A program made the position numbers and the translations under genes. This document shows, in pieces, positions 32,280 through 42,412 of a DNA stretch of 64,000 bases. The stretch covers positions 124,001-188,000 of the forward strand of contig CAVTGV010000008.1 in assembly GCA_963734365.1 (NCBI GenBank). Direction: 5' to 3'. Source of the stretch: JACVRW01 sp963734365 (GTDB lineage Bacteria; Actinomycetota; Thermoleophilia; Solirubrobacterales; Thermoleophilaceae). The notes beneath the pieces were generated by a model. That model saw only the letters and a program-made list of their open reading frames with translations. It did no database searches and was not told where the DNA came from. Each line of letters opens with the position of its first letter. The stretch's first letter is position 1.

Positions 32280-34389
32280 ATGCGTGAGCAAGTCGGATAC
32301 GGCGGTAACCGTCACGGCTACGGACGGCGAGGCGATGAGCGCTCGGCGCACGCGCGAGAAAGCGGCGGCGCGCGGGGCGATTGGGAGGAGGCCTACGACG
32401 TCCTGATGAAGGCCGACGTGGACGGTCTCGCAGGTCCGGCCGATCTGTCGCTGCTCGGCGAGGTCGCCTACGCGGCCGGGCCATCTCGATGTGACCATCG
32501 AGGCGTGGGAGCGCGCTTACGCGCTGTGCGTGGATGCTGGCGACAAGGACGCGGCAGCGGGGGCGGCGGTTCGCGTCGCGATGCACCTGCTCTTCGATAC
32601 CGCCCTGATGGCACCGGTGCGCGGCTGGTTGGCACGAGCCGAGCGGCTGCTCGAGGGTCAGCGTGAGACGCCGGCGAACGCTTGGCTTGCGGTGGTTCGC
32701 ACGTACGAGCGCATGCTGACCGGCGACCTCCCCGGCGCTCGACCGTGGGCGCGGCGGGCCATCGAGCTGGGTTCGAAGCATGACCCGGCGGCGTGCGCCC
32801 TCGGACAGGTGGCAGAAGCACGGCTGCTGATCCTGGGCGGTGATGTCGAGCAAGGCCTGGCGCTGCTCGACGAGGTCGGGGTAGCGACGGTCGCCGGGGA
32901 CCTCGATCCGCTCTCGACTGGGGTCGTCTACTGCGAGCTCGTGTGCGCCCTGCAGGGACTCGCGCAGTACGACGTGGCCGAGGAATGGACCGAGGCGATG
33001 GAGCGGTGGTGCAAGACGAATGCCATCGGCAGCCTTCACGGGCGCTGCCGGGTCCACCGCGCGGAGATCCTGAGGCTGCGGGGGGCGTGCAACGAGGCAG
33101 AGAGAGTGGCGCTCGGGGCTTGCGACGAACTACGCCCTTACCTGCGACGCGAGATGGGCTGGCCGCTGACCGAGCTCGGCCGGATCCGACTTCGCACGGG
33201 GGACATCGAGGGCGCGGAGGAAGCCCTGTTGGCGGCTGATCGCGTCGGGTGGGATCCCCAGCCCGGGCTCGCGCTGGTGCGATTGGCCCAGGGAGACCTC
33301 GCCGCGGCGGGCGCCTCCATCCGAGACGCGCTCGAGCGGCCAATGCGGGTGCCCTCGAAGGAGCGGCCACCGGACACCGATCTGCAGCGGGCGCCGCTGC
33401 TCGAGGCGCAAGTCGAGATCGAGATCGCGGCCGACGACATCGACCGAGCCCGCTCGGCCGCCGAGGAATTGAAGCTCGTGGCCGCCCGATTCCACAGCAA
33501 GGCGCTGGTCGCCAGCGCCACGCTTGCCGAAGGAAGGGTGCGACTGGCCGAGGGCAATTCCGCGGACGGGGAGCGGCTCTGCTCCGAAGCGGCACGACTC
33601 TGGAACGAGGTCGGCGCACCCTATGAAGCGGCGATCGCACGCATGGGTCTCTCCGAGGCCCTCCGCGCCGGTGGCCGGCAGGACCAGGCCGACTTGGAGC
33701 TCGAAGCGGCCCGCACGGTGCTCGACCGGATCGAAGCCGCTCAGACGACAGACCCGGCAGCGCGCGTCGAGGACCGCGGCGCACTGGACGACCAGCCGGC
33801 CGCAGACCTAAATATGTTCCGTCGTGAGGGCGACTACTGGTCGGTGGTGTTTGAGGGGCGCACCGTGCGAGTGCGAGACCTCAAGGGCATGCGGTACCTC
33901 GCGCGGCTCCTCGCCCACCCCGGCCGGGATTTCCACGTGTTGGACCTCGTCGCGGCCGAGACGGGCAGTGTTTCGCAGGTCGAGAGCGGCCAGGCGGCCG
34001 GCCTGTCGCACGCGGCACTAGGCGATGCCGGCGAGATGCTTGACGCGCGAGCCAAGAACGCGTACCGCCGACGCCTGGCCGAGATCGAAGACGACATGGA
34101 GCAGGCGCGCGCCATCGGCGACACTGACCGGGCCGCGCAGGCCGACGCCGAACGCGACTTCCTCGTCCGAGAGCTCTCCCGCGCAGTTGGCTTGGGTGGT
34201 CGCGATCGACGAGCCTCATCCGCGTCCGAGCGTGCCCGGGTCGGAGTGACCCGCGCGGTCCGCCAGGCGATCGGCCGGATCGGTGAGCATCATCCCCAGC
34301 TCGGCGAGCATCTCAACCGCGCTGTCCGCACCGGCACACATTGCGCCTACGTCACCGACCCTCGCGCCCCCGCCGCGTGGAGATTCTGA
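32280..34389 (+). CDS. TPR-repeat regulator-type protein, frameshifted near its start
   Basis: The main frame from 32491 encodes 632 residues of helical TPR-like repeats, then a C-terminal domain with SVVFEGRTVRVRDLKGMRYL and HPGRDFHVLDLV, and a coiled coil (AEIEDDMEQARAIGD). This architecture occurs in actinobacterial signal-transduction proteins. Upstream, another frame from ATG 32280 encodes GDWEEAYDVLMKADVDGL... and LLGEVAYAAG, which joins smoothly to HLDVTIEAWERAY if one extra G near 32478 is removed. The probable full protein is about 702 residues. No ATPase, helix-turn-helix or cyclase domain is present. Function is unknown. Confidence 0.7.
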
Positions 34390-34763
34390 CATCGACCAGC
34401 GGCGGCGTCGATAGGAAGCTTGCCTCGCCGTTCAGGCGCGGAGCGTCCCGCGGCGGCAAATCGTCATCCGACCGGATCGGCCGCAAACCAGTCGCGCCGC
34501 AGCGCGAGAGTGCCGGAATCCATGAAAGCGAGCGTCTCGCGAGTCGAGCGTCAGACGACTGGTATGGACGAGGGGCGGGCGACGGGCGCGACAAGCTGAC
34601 CGCTATCGCTTCGCATGGGTAGCGACACCGCGACGGTTCGACCGTGGTTCACTTCCGACCAGATCCGGGCCGACCTGAGCGAAGCTGACGGGTGCGTCAG
34701 CGAAACGTCAGCGGGTCGTGTTCTACATTGCCCCAGGTCCGAGTGCGAGCGACAAGGGAGATA
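34390..34763 (+). promoter_or_regulatory. 374-base gene-free stretch with an operator-like repeat
   Basis: No convincing gene was seen here; a 49-codon ORF near 34615 has no supporting features. At 34684-34701 GCTGACG-GGTG-CGTCAGC is a perfect 7-bp inverted repeat. A third copy, CGTCAGC, lies at 34706-34712, 11 bases (one helical turn) after the second. The cluster ends about 50 bases upstream of the secreted protein gene. It looks like an operator or activator site; this is inference. Confidence 0.45.
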
Positions 34764-35645
34764 GTGGCGATGCTCACCGACACTGAGAAGCGTTCCGGGA
34801 CTTTCAAAGGGAGCGGGTGGCGGTCACGGCGACGCGGCCGGTGGGCCCGCGCTGCCGCGGGACTCGTCGCGGTGGCGGCCGCCGGGCTGTTGGCTGCAGC
34901 ACCGGCGGGTGCGCAGACACCGCCCCGCGACGCCGTGTTCGTGCATTCCGCCAAGAGCGGCGAGCTCGGGGCCGGACGGCTGACCCTGCACGGCGTGAGC
35001 GGGCGGGTGACCTGGGCCCACAACAGCGGCCGTTCCGGGGTGATGAAGGTCAGGCGGCTCCACCGGATGCTGTTCTCGGCGAAGAACGCGACGGCGACCG
35101 GCATCCTGCATGTGGCGGGCCACCGCGGCGGCGACGAGCTGACCTTCAAGCTGTCGCGGCCGCGCTACAACGCCGCGCGCCGCGCGGTCAGCTACAAGTT
35201 CAAGCGGCTGGGCGACGGCCGCCTCCCAAGCCGCGCTGCCCAAGCGGCAGGAGCCCCGCGCCGGTTCGGCAGGGCGTCACTGTCGATGGTCGGCGCCCCG
35301 CAGGGCTCCGTGACCGTCCAGCAAATCACCTACGGCTGCGCGAACACCGACCCATCCAACCCGACCTGCTGGGGCGTCCTTTATGCGTCCGGCATACAGG
35401 CCAACGGCCCCCTGACGGTCAATGTGACCTTTTCCGACGGTTCCACACAGCAATACGACTATTCGGGCTTTGCCGTGGAGCAGGGCGGGAACGTGCAGAA
35501 CCCCCCCGTATACCTCCAACTCCCCTGCACGAACCAGTTCAATCTCGGTGCCGAGATCACCAGCGTCCAGGCAAACGACGCCGCAACCGGCCGGCCCATC
35601 CCCTCGGGCGGGATCTCGCCCCCAATTGGTTGCGCGGGCGGATGA
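34764..35645 (+). CDS. Secreted protein of unknown function
   Basis: A 293-residue protein from GTG 34764 (or ATG 34770), with AAGGGAG just upstream. The N-terminus is strongly basic (SGWRSRRRGRWAR), then a hydrophobic signal ending AAAPAGAQ. The mature part has two segments: a basic beta-rich region (GVSGRVTWAHNSGRSGVMKV; FKLSRPRYNAARRAV) and a C-terminal region with Cys residues (ITYGCANTDPSNPTCWG; LQLPCTNQF; PPIGCAGG) likely to form disulfides. No family was recognised. Upstream lies an operator-like repeat and downstream a terminator-like stem. Confidence 0.7.
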   Translation: MAMLTDTEKRSGTFKGSGWRSRRRGRWARAAAGLVAVAAAGLLAAAPAGAQTPPRDAVFVHSAKSGELGAGRLTLHGVSGRVTWAHNSGRSGVMKVRRLHRMLFSAKNATATGILHVAGHRGGDELTFKLSRPRYNAARRAVSYKFKRLGDGRLPSRAAQAAGAPRRFGRASLSMVGAPQGSVTVQQITYGCANTDPSNPTCWGVLYASGIQANGPLTVNVTFSDGSTQQYDYSGFAVEQGGNVQNPPVYLQLPCTNQFNLGAEITSVQANDAATGRPIPSGGISPPIGCAGG

Positions 35646-35660
35646 CGCTCGGCTGACTTC

Positions 35661-35698
35661 CTCGCCCGGGGCCGCGCGTTGCGGTGGTCCCGGGCGAG
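35661..35698 (+). terminator. 10-bp perfect stem after secreted protein gene
   Basis: CTCGCCCGGG (35661-35670) pairs with CCCGGGCGAG (35689-35698) across an 18-nt loop, 15 bases after the stop codon. The GC-rich stem fits a terminator although no T-run follows. The rest of the gap to 35922 shows no supported gene. Confidence 0.55.
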
Positions 35699-35922
35699 AG
35701 CCGGGTCTGCGGTCCTGCGGCGCCGGGGCCGCGACCTCTACGTAGAGGTGTTCGGACCGCCCGGTCGCCTGATGTGATTCCGGCGCTTGACCAACGGCCA
35801 CGAGCGCGGTCCGGCCCGCCGGTCACCCCCGCTGCCGCTTTGAGGCACGAGCGGTCGCGTCGCAACAAGGCTGTGCGGCTATCGCAATGGACGAGAAGCA
35901 GAAAAGCCGCCCGACCGCGCCC

Positions 35923-36312
35923 TCAGCGCAGCGCCGCCAGCCCCTGGTCGCGAGTGGGAAACTCGTCCATCCGCACCGCCTTTCCGCGGCGCAGTGTCCA
36001 TACCTGACAGAAGCTGCTGTAGAGCTCGACACCGCTCGCCCGGCCGCGGCCGTGGCCTCGCACGACGACTACCACGTGATCGCCGACCGCGCTCGGCTCC
36101 CCGAGCTCCAGCCACACGTTGTCAAAGGTGCTGCGCCAGTCCTCCACGTAGCGCCGCACATGCTCGTGGCCGCGATACAGCCCCGATACCGGGCTGTCCT
36201 CGAGCGGCCTCCACTCGAAGTCGGGGTCCATGCGCGCGAGCATCGCATCGACGTCACCTCGGTTCAGGGCGTCGATGATCTCGCGCACCAGCTCTACGCT
36301 GCCCGGCTGCAT
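35923..36312 (-). CDS. SnoaL-like (NTF2-fold) protein
   Basis: A 129-residue protein with the SnoaL-like polyketide cyclase/NTF2 pattern: VELVREIIDALNRGDVDAML, DPDFEWRPLEDSP, YRGHEHVRRYVEDWRSTF and a C-terminal TLRRGKAVRMDEFPTRD. The fold forms a cone-shaped pocket used by small isomerases, cyclases and many proteins of unknown role. The start is ATG 36312; the longer frame upstream has random composition. It is a single gene, divergent from the pentose phosphate operon. Confidence 0.82.
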   Translation of the reverse strand: MQPGSVELVREIIDALNRGDVDAMLARMDPDFEWRPLEDSPVSGLYRGHEHVRRYVEDWRSTFDNVWLELGEPSAVGDHVVVVVRGHGRGRASGVELYSSFCQVWTLRRGKAVRMDEFPTRDQGLAALR

Positions 36313-36687
36313 CCAGGGGCCAAGTATCGCGCCAGAAGCAGGACAGTCTGCGGAGAGGGGCCGACCCGCGCGGCAAAGGCCTCTTCTGACGCGTAAAAAG
36401 AAGCCGAACGCGAATTCTTGATCCCGCTTCTGTGGACCAGCAGGCGTCTCGGTCCACCGGCGTCGGACTGTCGCACTGGGACGAATTGCGAACGTCCTCG
36501 GACGTTGCGCACGCACTACCGCTACCGCGTGCACGCGCTAGCCATGCCGCCTGTCCGGCGAGATCCATCGGCAGGTGACTGAGGGGCTGGGACCCTGCAC
36601 GGCGCTCGCGCAGGAGGCCGTCGACGACGTAAGCAGTGCGCCCGCCCGACAGCCGCGCCCCGGTTCACGCCGAGCCCGCAGCGCCAC
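36313..36687. promoter_or_regulatory. 375-base divergent intergenic region with two inverted repeats
   Basis: No gene was found between the SnoaL-like gene (minus) and the glucokinase operon (plus). GTGGACC (36432-36438) and GGTCCAC (36451-36457) form a perfect inverted repeat with a 12-base spacer. AACGTCC-TC-GGACGTT (36491-36506) is a second perfect 7-bp inverted repeat. Either could be an operator for the downstream sugar operon. The AT-richer patch near 36391-36420 may hold a promoter. Confidence 0.4.
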
Positions 36688-37692
36688 GTGGTAGGAATGT
36701 CGCCGGTGGAAGCCCAGCAGACCGTTCTCGGGGTGGATGTGGGGGGGACGAAGATCGCCGTGGGAGCCGTGCGGGACGCCGAGGTCACTCACCGGGTCGA
36801 GCGGCCCACGGTGCTCGACAGCACGTCTGCGCTCCTCGACGGGCTCGAGGCTACGGTGCGTGAGGCGTCCTCTCCGGAGGACGAGCCGGTGGCCATCGGG
36901 GTGGGCGTCCCGTCCCAGATCGAGTACGCCACCGGCAAGGTCGAGACGAGCGTGAACATCCCCCTGGCCGGGGTGTCGCTGCGCGAGGAGCTCGGCCGGC
37001 GCTTCGGCCTGCCCGTGTACGTGGACAACGACGCCAACGTGGCCGCCCTGGCCGAGGCGGAGATACTCGGCTCGGGGGAGCTCGTGATGCTCACCCTCGG
37101 CACCGGTGTGGGCGGCGGGGTGATCACCGACGGGCGCATCTTTCGCGGCGCGCACGGGCTGGGCGCCGAGCTCGGGCACTTCACGCTCAGCCCCGACGGG
37201 CCGCCCTGTCCCGGCAACTGCCCCAACAGCGGCTGCGTTGAGGCCTACTGCTCGGGTCAGGCACTCGAGCGCGACGCCACCGAGCTGGCCCGCGACAAGC
37301 CGGACAGCCCTCTGGCCGACGTGCTCGGGAGCGACGGCCGGGTCTCGGGACGCGATCTCGTGCACGCGGCCGAGGCCGGGGATCCCGACGCGAGCCTCCT
37401 GTTCGACCGCTTCGGCCGCATGCTCGGGGTGGCGATCGCCGGCTACGTGAACGTCTTCGAGCCCGAGCACGTGGTGATCGGCGGGGGCTTGTCGCGGGCG
37501 TCGGCCCTTTACCTCGACCGCGCAATCCAGGAGGCTGCGAACCGCGCGCTGCCCGCGCTGTGGCGCCGAGCCGAGGTGTCGCTGGCCGAAGGCGGCGCCG
37601 ACGCCGGGGTGGTGGGCGCGGGACTGTTGGCCGCGCACGAGATTCGGCACACTGGACGGCGAGAGCAACAGGCAAACGAGGAAGGCGAATGA
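36688..37692 (+). CDS. ROK-family glucokinase, first gene of the pentose phosphate operon
   Basis: A 334-residue ROK kinase: LGVDVGGTKIAVGAV (ATP loop), VYVDNDANVAALAE, LTLGTGVGGGVI and GAELGHFTL. The zinc motif has the variant form CPGNCPNSGCVEAY with an additional Cys. It should phosphorylate glucose to glucose-6-phosphate for the enzymes encoded behind it. Start is GTG 36688 or ATG 36697 (MSPVEAQQ). Its stop overlaps the transketolase start (ATGA). The second ROK kinase in the window (26624-27598) has the standard CPCGRRGC motif. Confidence 0.9.
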   Translation: MVGMSPVEAQQTVLGVDVGGTKIAVGAVRDAEVTHRVERPTVLDSTSALLDGLEATVREASSPEDEPVAIGVGVPSQIEYATGKVETSVNIPLAGVSLREELGRRFGLPVYVDNDANVAALAEAEILGSGELVMLTLGTGVGGGVITDGRIFRGAHGLGAELGHFTLSPDGPPCPGNCPNSGCVEAYCSGQALERDATELARDKPDSPLADVLGSDGRVSGRDLVHAAEAGDPDASLLFDRFGRMLGVAIAGYVNVFEPEHVVIGGGLSRASALYLDRAIQEAANRALPALWRRAEVSLAEGGADAGVVGAGLLAAHEIRHTGRREQQANEEGE

Positions 37693-39720
37693 CAACCAGC
37701 ACCGGCAGCGCCCAGCTCGAAGAGCTCAGCATCAACACGATCAGGACGCTGGCCATGGACGCCGTCCAGAAGGCGAACTCGGGCCACCCGGGAACGGCGA
37801 TGGCCCTCGCGCCGCTCGCCTACACGCTCTTCACGCGCGTGATGCGCCACAACCCGGCCAATCCGGACTGGCCCGATCGCGACCGCTTCGTGCTGTCGGC
37901 GGGGCACGCCTCGATGCTGCTCTACTCGATGCTCTACCTCACGGGCTATCCCCTCACGCTCGACGACATCAAGCACTTCCGGCAGGTCGGCTCGCCCACC
38001 GCCGGGCATCCGGAGCGCAAGTACACGCCGGGGATCGAGGCCACCACGGGCCCGCTCGGCCAGGGTCTCTCGATGTCGGTGGGCCTGGCGCTCGCCGAGC
38101 GCATGATGGCCGCGCGCTTCAACCGCCCCGACGAGGAGATCGTGGATCACCACACGTTCGTGATCGCCAGCGACGGCGACATCCAGGAGGGCGTGGCCTC
38201 CGAGGCGTCGTCGCTCGCCGGCCACTGGGGCCTCGGCCGGCTGATCACCTTCTACGACGACAACCACATCCAGCTGGCCAGCGAGGTCAAGGTGGTGATG
38301 ACCGAGGACGTCGGCGCGCGTTACGAGGCCTACGGCTGGCACGTGACCGACGTGGGCGAGGACCTCTCGGTCGAGACGCTCGAGCGCGCCACCCGTGAGG
38401 CGATGGAGGTCGAGGACCGTCCCTCGCTGATCATCGTGCGCTCCCACATCGGCTACGGCAGCCCGCTGCAGGACACCTCCAAGGCGCACGGCTCGCCGCT
38501 CGGCGAGGAGAACGTCCGCGAGACGAAGGAGTTCTACGGCTGGGATCCCGACGCCCAGTTCCTGGTCCCCGACGAGGCGCTCGCCCACTTCCGCGAGGTC
38601 TGCGACCGCGGCCGCGAGCAGAACGAGGACTGGGACCGGCGCTTCGGCGACTATCGCGAGAGCCACCCGGACGAGGCCGGCACGTTCGAAGACATGGCCA
38701 ACGGCAGCATGCCCGAGAACTTCGACGCGGACCCGCCGCGGTTCGAGGCCGGCGAGTCGATGGCCACGCGCAAGGCGTCGGGCAAGGCCGTGCAGTGGGC
38801 GGCGGCGGCCGTGCCGCTTCCTCACCGGCGGCGCGGCCGACCTCGCCACCTCGACCAACACCGACATCGAGGGCGCGGGCGACGTGGAACGCGATCACTA
38901 CGAGGGGCGCAACCTGCGCTTCGGGGTGCGCGAGCACGGCATGGGCGCGATCGTCAACGGACTGACCATCCACGGCTTCCGCGGCTACGGCAGCACCTTC
39001 CTGATCTTCTCGGACTACATGAGGGGAGCGATGCGGCTGGCGGCGCTGCAGGAGCTGCCGTCCATCTGGGTGTTCACGCACGACTCCATCGGGCTGGGCG
39101 AGGACGGGCCCACCCACCAGCCGATCGAGCAGCTCGCGGGGCTGAGGGCCATGCCGCGGCTCAAGGTCGTCCGCCCGGCGGACGCCAACGAGACCGCGCT
39201 CGGCTGGCGCTTCGCGCTACGGCAGACCGACGCGCCCACCGCGTTCGCGCTGTCGCGCCAGGACCTTCCGGTGATCGATCCGCAGGTCGTTCCCGACGAC
39301 GCGATCGAGCGCGGCGCCTACGTCCTGCGCGAGGGTTCGAACGGCAGCGAGCCGGACCTGATCCTGATCGCCACCGGCTCGGAGGTGTCGCTGGCGATGG
39401 AGGCCGCGGACAGCCTCGAGGACGGCGGGGTGGCCACGCGGGTGGTGTCGATGCCGTGCATGGACACCTTCGCCGAGGCCGACGAGGCCTACCGCGACGA
39501 GGTGCTGCCGCCGGGCTGCCGGGCGCGGGTGGCCGTCGAGGCGGCGAGCCCGTTCGGCTGGGATCGCTGGATCGGCGGCGAGGGCGCCTTCGTGGGCATG
39601 ACCACGTTCGGGGAGTCGGGCCCCTACAAGGACGTGTACGAGCACTTCGGCATCACCCCCGAGAAGATCGCCGAGGCGGGCCGCGCGGCGACCGAGCGCG
39701 TCGGGGCGGCGCAGGGCTGA
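37689..39720 (+). CDS. tkt: Transketolase, with one apparent frameshift
   Basis: The first frame starts MTTSTGSAQLEEL and contains the thiamine diphosphate-binding parts: NSGHPGTAMALAP, SAGHASMLLYS, GPLGQGLSMSVGLAL and the metal site ASDGDIQEG ... YDDNHIQL. Near 38810 the frame shifts by one base. The second frame continues FLTGGAADLATSTNTDI and RNLRFGVREHGMGAIVNGL (catalytic Glu region), ending at 39720. The total of 2032 nt is one more than a multiple of three, and removal gives a normal 676-residue enzyme. Transketolase exchanges two-carbon units in the non-oxidative pentose phosphate pathway. It overlaps the glucokinase stop. Confidence 0.9.
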
Positions 39721-39733
39721 GAGAGGAGAGCAG

Positions 39734-42412
39734 ATGAGCATCGGCGCACCGGTGAACGAGCGCCTCGCGGCGCTCACCGAAGCGGGAGTGAGCGTGTGGC
39801 TCGACCAGATCCGGCGCACGCTCATCACCGAGGGGGAGCTCCAGCAGCTCATCGACGAGTACTCGCTGCGCGGGATGACCTCCAATCCCGCCATCTTCGA
39901 GAAGGCGATCCTCGGCTCGGACGACTACGACGACGACCTGCGCGAGCTCTCGGGTGTGGGCCTCGACGCCAGCGAGATCTTCGAGCGCCTGGCGATCAAG
40001 GACGTGCAGCTCGCGGCCGACCTGCTCAAGCCCGTCTGGGACGAGGCCGATGGGGCGGACGGCTTCGTGTCGCTCGAGGTGTCGCCCTCGCTGGCCCATG
40101 ACACCGACGGCACGCTCGAGGAGGCGCGCTCGTTCTGGGAGCGCGTGGACCGGCCCAACGTGATGATCAAGATCCCGGGCACCGAGGAGGGTCTGCCCGC
40201 GATCGAGCAGGCCATCTACGAGGGCATCAACGTCAACGTGACCCTGCTCTTCAAGGTGGAGTCCTACGTGGCGGTCACCGAGCGCTTCATCCGGGGCGTG
40301 GAGCGCCGCCACGAGGAGGGCAAGTCGCTGGACATCCACTCGGTGGCCAGCTTCTTCGTCTCGCGCGTGGACACCGAGGTCGACCGCCGGCTCGAGGAGC
40401 TCGGTCGCACGGACCTCCAGGGGCTGGCGGGCGTGGCCAATGCCCGCGAGGCCTACATGCGCTTCAAGGAGATCTTCCTCGGGGAGCGCTTCGCGCAGCT
40501 GCGCGAAGCCGGCGCTCCGGTGCAGCGCCCGCTGTGGGCGTCCACCGGGGTCAAGAACCCCAAGTACCGCGACACGCTCTACGTCGACGAGCTGGTGGCG
40601 CCGCACACGGTCAACACCATGCCGATGGCCACCCTGCACGCCACTGCCGAGCAGTCGGACTTCCACGGCGCCAGCGCCGACCAGGACCCTGCCGCGGACC
40701 TGAAGGCGCTCGCCGACGCGGGCGTCGACATGTCGGACGTGACCGACACGCTGCTGCGCGAGGGCATCGAGAAGTTCGTGGAGCCCTTCGACGAGCTGAT
40801 CCGCGGCGTCGAGTCCGCACGCGAGGCCGCTGTGATGGAGCGCCCGCCCACGATCTCGTCGTCCATACCGGACGAGCTCGAGCCACTCATCATCGAGCAC
40901 ATCGAGCGCTCCCAGAAGGAGGACGTGGTCCGCCGCATCTGGCGCAAGGACGCCACGCTCTGGGCACCGGAGGGCACGCCCGAGATCGCCGACCGGCTGG
41001 GCTGGCTCACGATCTCGGACGCCATGCTCGACCAGGTGCCGGACCTCGAGGCCTTCGCCGGCGAGTGCCGGTCCGCGGGGCTCGAGGATGCCGTGCTGCT
41101 GGGCATGGGCGGCTCGAGCCTGGGGCCCGAGGTGCTGCGCCGCAGCTTCCCGGACGCGCCGGGGCTGACGCTGCACGTGCTCGACTCCACCGACCCGGGC
41201 GCGATCCTCGAGACCGAGCGCAGCATCGACCTCGACAAGACGATGTTCGTGGTCTCGTCGAAGTCGGGCGGCACCATCGAGACGCTCTCCCAGATGCGCT
41301 ACTTCTACGAGCGCTGCGGCGGTGACGGCAGCCGCTTCTGCGCGGTCACCGACCCGGGCAGCACGCTTGTGGAGGAAGCGAAGAGCCGTGGCTTTCGCCG
41401 CGTGTTCGAGGCCGATCCCAACATCGGCGGGCGCTACTCGGTCCTGTCCCACTTCGGGCTCGTGCCGGCCGCGCTCGCCGGGATCGACATCGAGGCGCTG
41501 CTCAGGGGCGCCCAGGTGGCCGAGCAGAACTGCCAGAGCCCGGCGCCCGAGTCGAACTCGGGGCTGTGGATGGGAGTGGCCGTGGGCGCGCTCGCGCTAC
41601 AGGGGCGCGACAAGGCGACCTTCGCCGTGGACGATCCCGTGGCGAGCTTCGGGCTCTGGGTCGAGCAGCTGATCGCCGAGTCGACCGGCAAAGCAGGCAA
41701 GGGCGTGCTGCCGGTGGCGGGCGAGCCAATCGGCGACCCGGACGAGTACGGCGACGACAGGGTGTTCGTCCAGCTGCGTGAGGAGGGAGACTCCGACGAG
41801 GGCGTCGAGGCCCTCGCCCGCGCGGGCCAGCCCGTGCTCAAGCTGTCACACAACGGCGCGGAGGACCTGGGTCGCGTGTTCTTCTTCGCCGAGTTCGCCG
41901 TGGCGGTGGCCGGCTGGGTGCTCGGCATCAACCCGTTCGATCAACCGAACGTGCAGGAGGCCAAGGACAACACCAGCAAGGTGCTCGAGGCCGGCGACCT
42001 CCCGGAGCTGGAGCCGGGCGACATGGGCGACCTGCTCGACGGCGCCGCCCCGCCGCACTACCTGGCGATCATGGGCTACGTTCAGCCCTCGGACGAGTTC
42101 GACGCCGCGGTCACCGAGATGCGCGTGGAGCTGCGCAAGCGCACCAGCTGCGCCACCACGTTCGGCTACGGGCCACGCTTCCTTCACTCCACCGGTCAGT
42201 TGCACAAGGGGGGACCGCCCACAGGGCGCTTCCTCCAGCTGATCCACGACGGCGACGAGGACGTCGATATACCCGATGCCGGATACAGCTTCCGGCACCT
42301 GAAGAACGCCCAGGCCGTGGGCGACCTGCAAACGCTTCGCGATCACGGGCTGCCGGCCGTGCAGGTGCGGCTCGAAGGAGATCCTGCGCAAGCGCTGAGG
42401 AGGTTGATCTGA
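39734..42412 (+). CDS. Bifunctional transaldolase / glucose-6-phosphate isomerase
   Basis: An 892-residue fusion. Residues about 1-365 are transaldolase of the actinobacterial type: SLRGMTSNPAIFEKAI, VMIKIPGTEEGLPAIEQ (Schiff-base Lys) and VASFFVSRVDTEVD. Residues about 375-892 are phosphoglucose isomerase: LLGMGGSSLGPEVLRR, FVVSSKSGGTIET and, near the end, FGYGPRFLHSTGQLHKGG. Such tal-pgi fusions are known in actinobacteria and cyanobacteria, and channel carbon between fructose-6-phosphate and glucose-6-phosphate. A GAGAGGAGAG ribosome binding site precedes ATG 39734. The stop overlaps the gnd start (TGATG). Confidence 0.93.
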   Translation: MSIGAPVNERLAALTEAGVSVWLDQIRRTLITEGELQQLIDEYSLRGMTSNPAIFEKAILGSDDYDDDLRELSGVGLDASEIFERLAIKDVQLAADLLKPVWDEADGADGFVSLEVSPSLAHDTDGTLEEARSFWERVDRPNVMIKIPGTEEGLPAIEQAIYEGINVNVTLLFKVESYVAVTERFIRGVERRHEEGKSLDIHSVASFFVSRVDTEVDRRLEELGRTDLQGLAGVANAREAYMRFKEIFLGERFAQLREAGAPVQRPLWASTGVKNPKYRDTLYVDELVAPHTVNTMPMATLHATAEQSDFHGASADQDPAADLKALADAGVDMSDVTDTLLREGIEKFVEPFDELIRGVESAREAAVMERPPTISSSIPDELEPLIIEHIERSQKEDVVRRIWRKDATLWAPEGTPEIADRLGWLTISDAMLDQVPDLEAFAGECRSAGLEDAVLLGMGGSSLGPEVLRRSFPDAPGLTLHVLDSTDPGAILETERSIDLDKTMFVVSSKSGGTIETLSQMRYFYERCGGDGSRFCAVTDPGSTLVEEAKSRGFRRVFEADPNIGGRYSVLSHFGLVPAALAGIDIEALLRGAQVAEQNCQSPAPESNSGLWMGVAVGALALQGRDKATFAVDDPVASFGLWVEQLIAESTGKAGKGVLPVAGEPIGDPDEYGDDRVFVQLREEGDSDEGVEALARAGQPVLKLSHNGAEDLGRVFFFAEFAVAVAGWVLGINPFDQPNVQEAKDNTSKVLEAGDLPELEPGDMGDLLDGAAPPHYLAIMGYVQPSDEFDAAVTEMRVELRKRTSCATTFGYGPRFLHSTGQLHKGGPPTGRFLQLIHDGDEDVDIPDAGYSFRHLKNAQAVGDLQTLRDHGLPAVQVRLEGDPAQALRRLI

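Noticed and set aside
34615..34763. 49-codon ORF starting MGSDTATVRPWF
   Set aside because: No ribosome binding site, no recognisable feature, and it overlaps the operator-like repeat cluster; not enough support for a gene.
37187..37756. Arg/Pro-rich minus-strand ORF opposite the glucokinase/tkt junction
   Set aside because: Low-complexity shadow frame with no start signal or domain.
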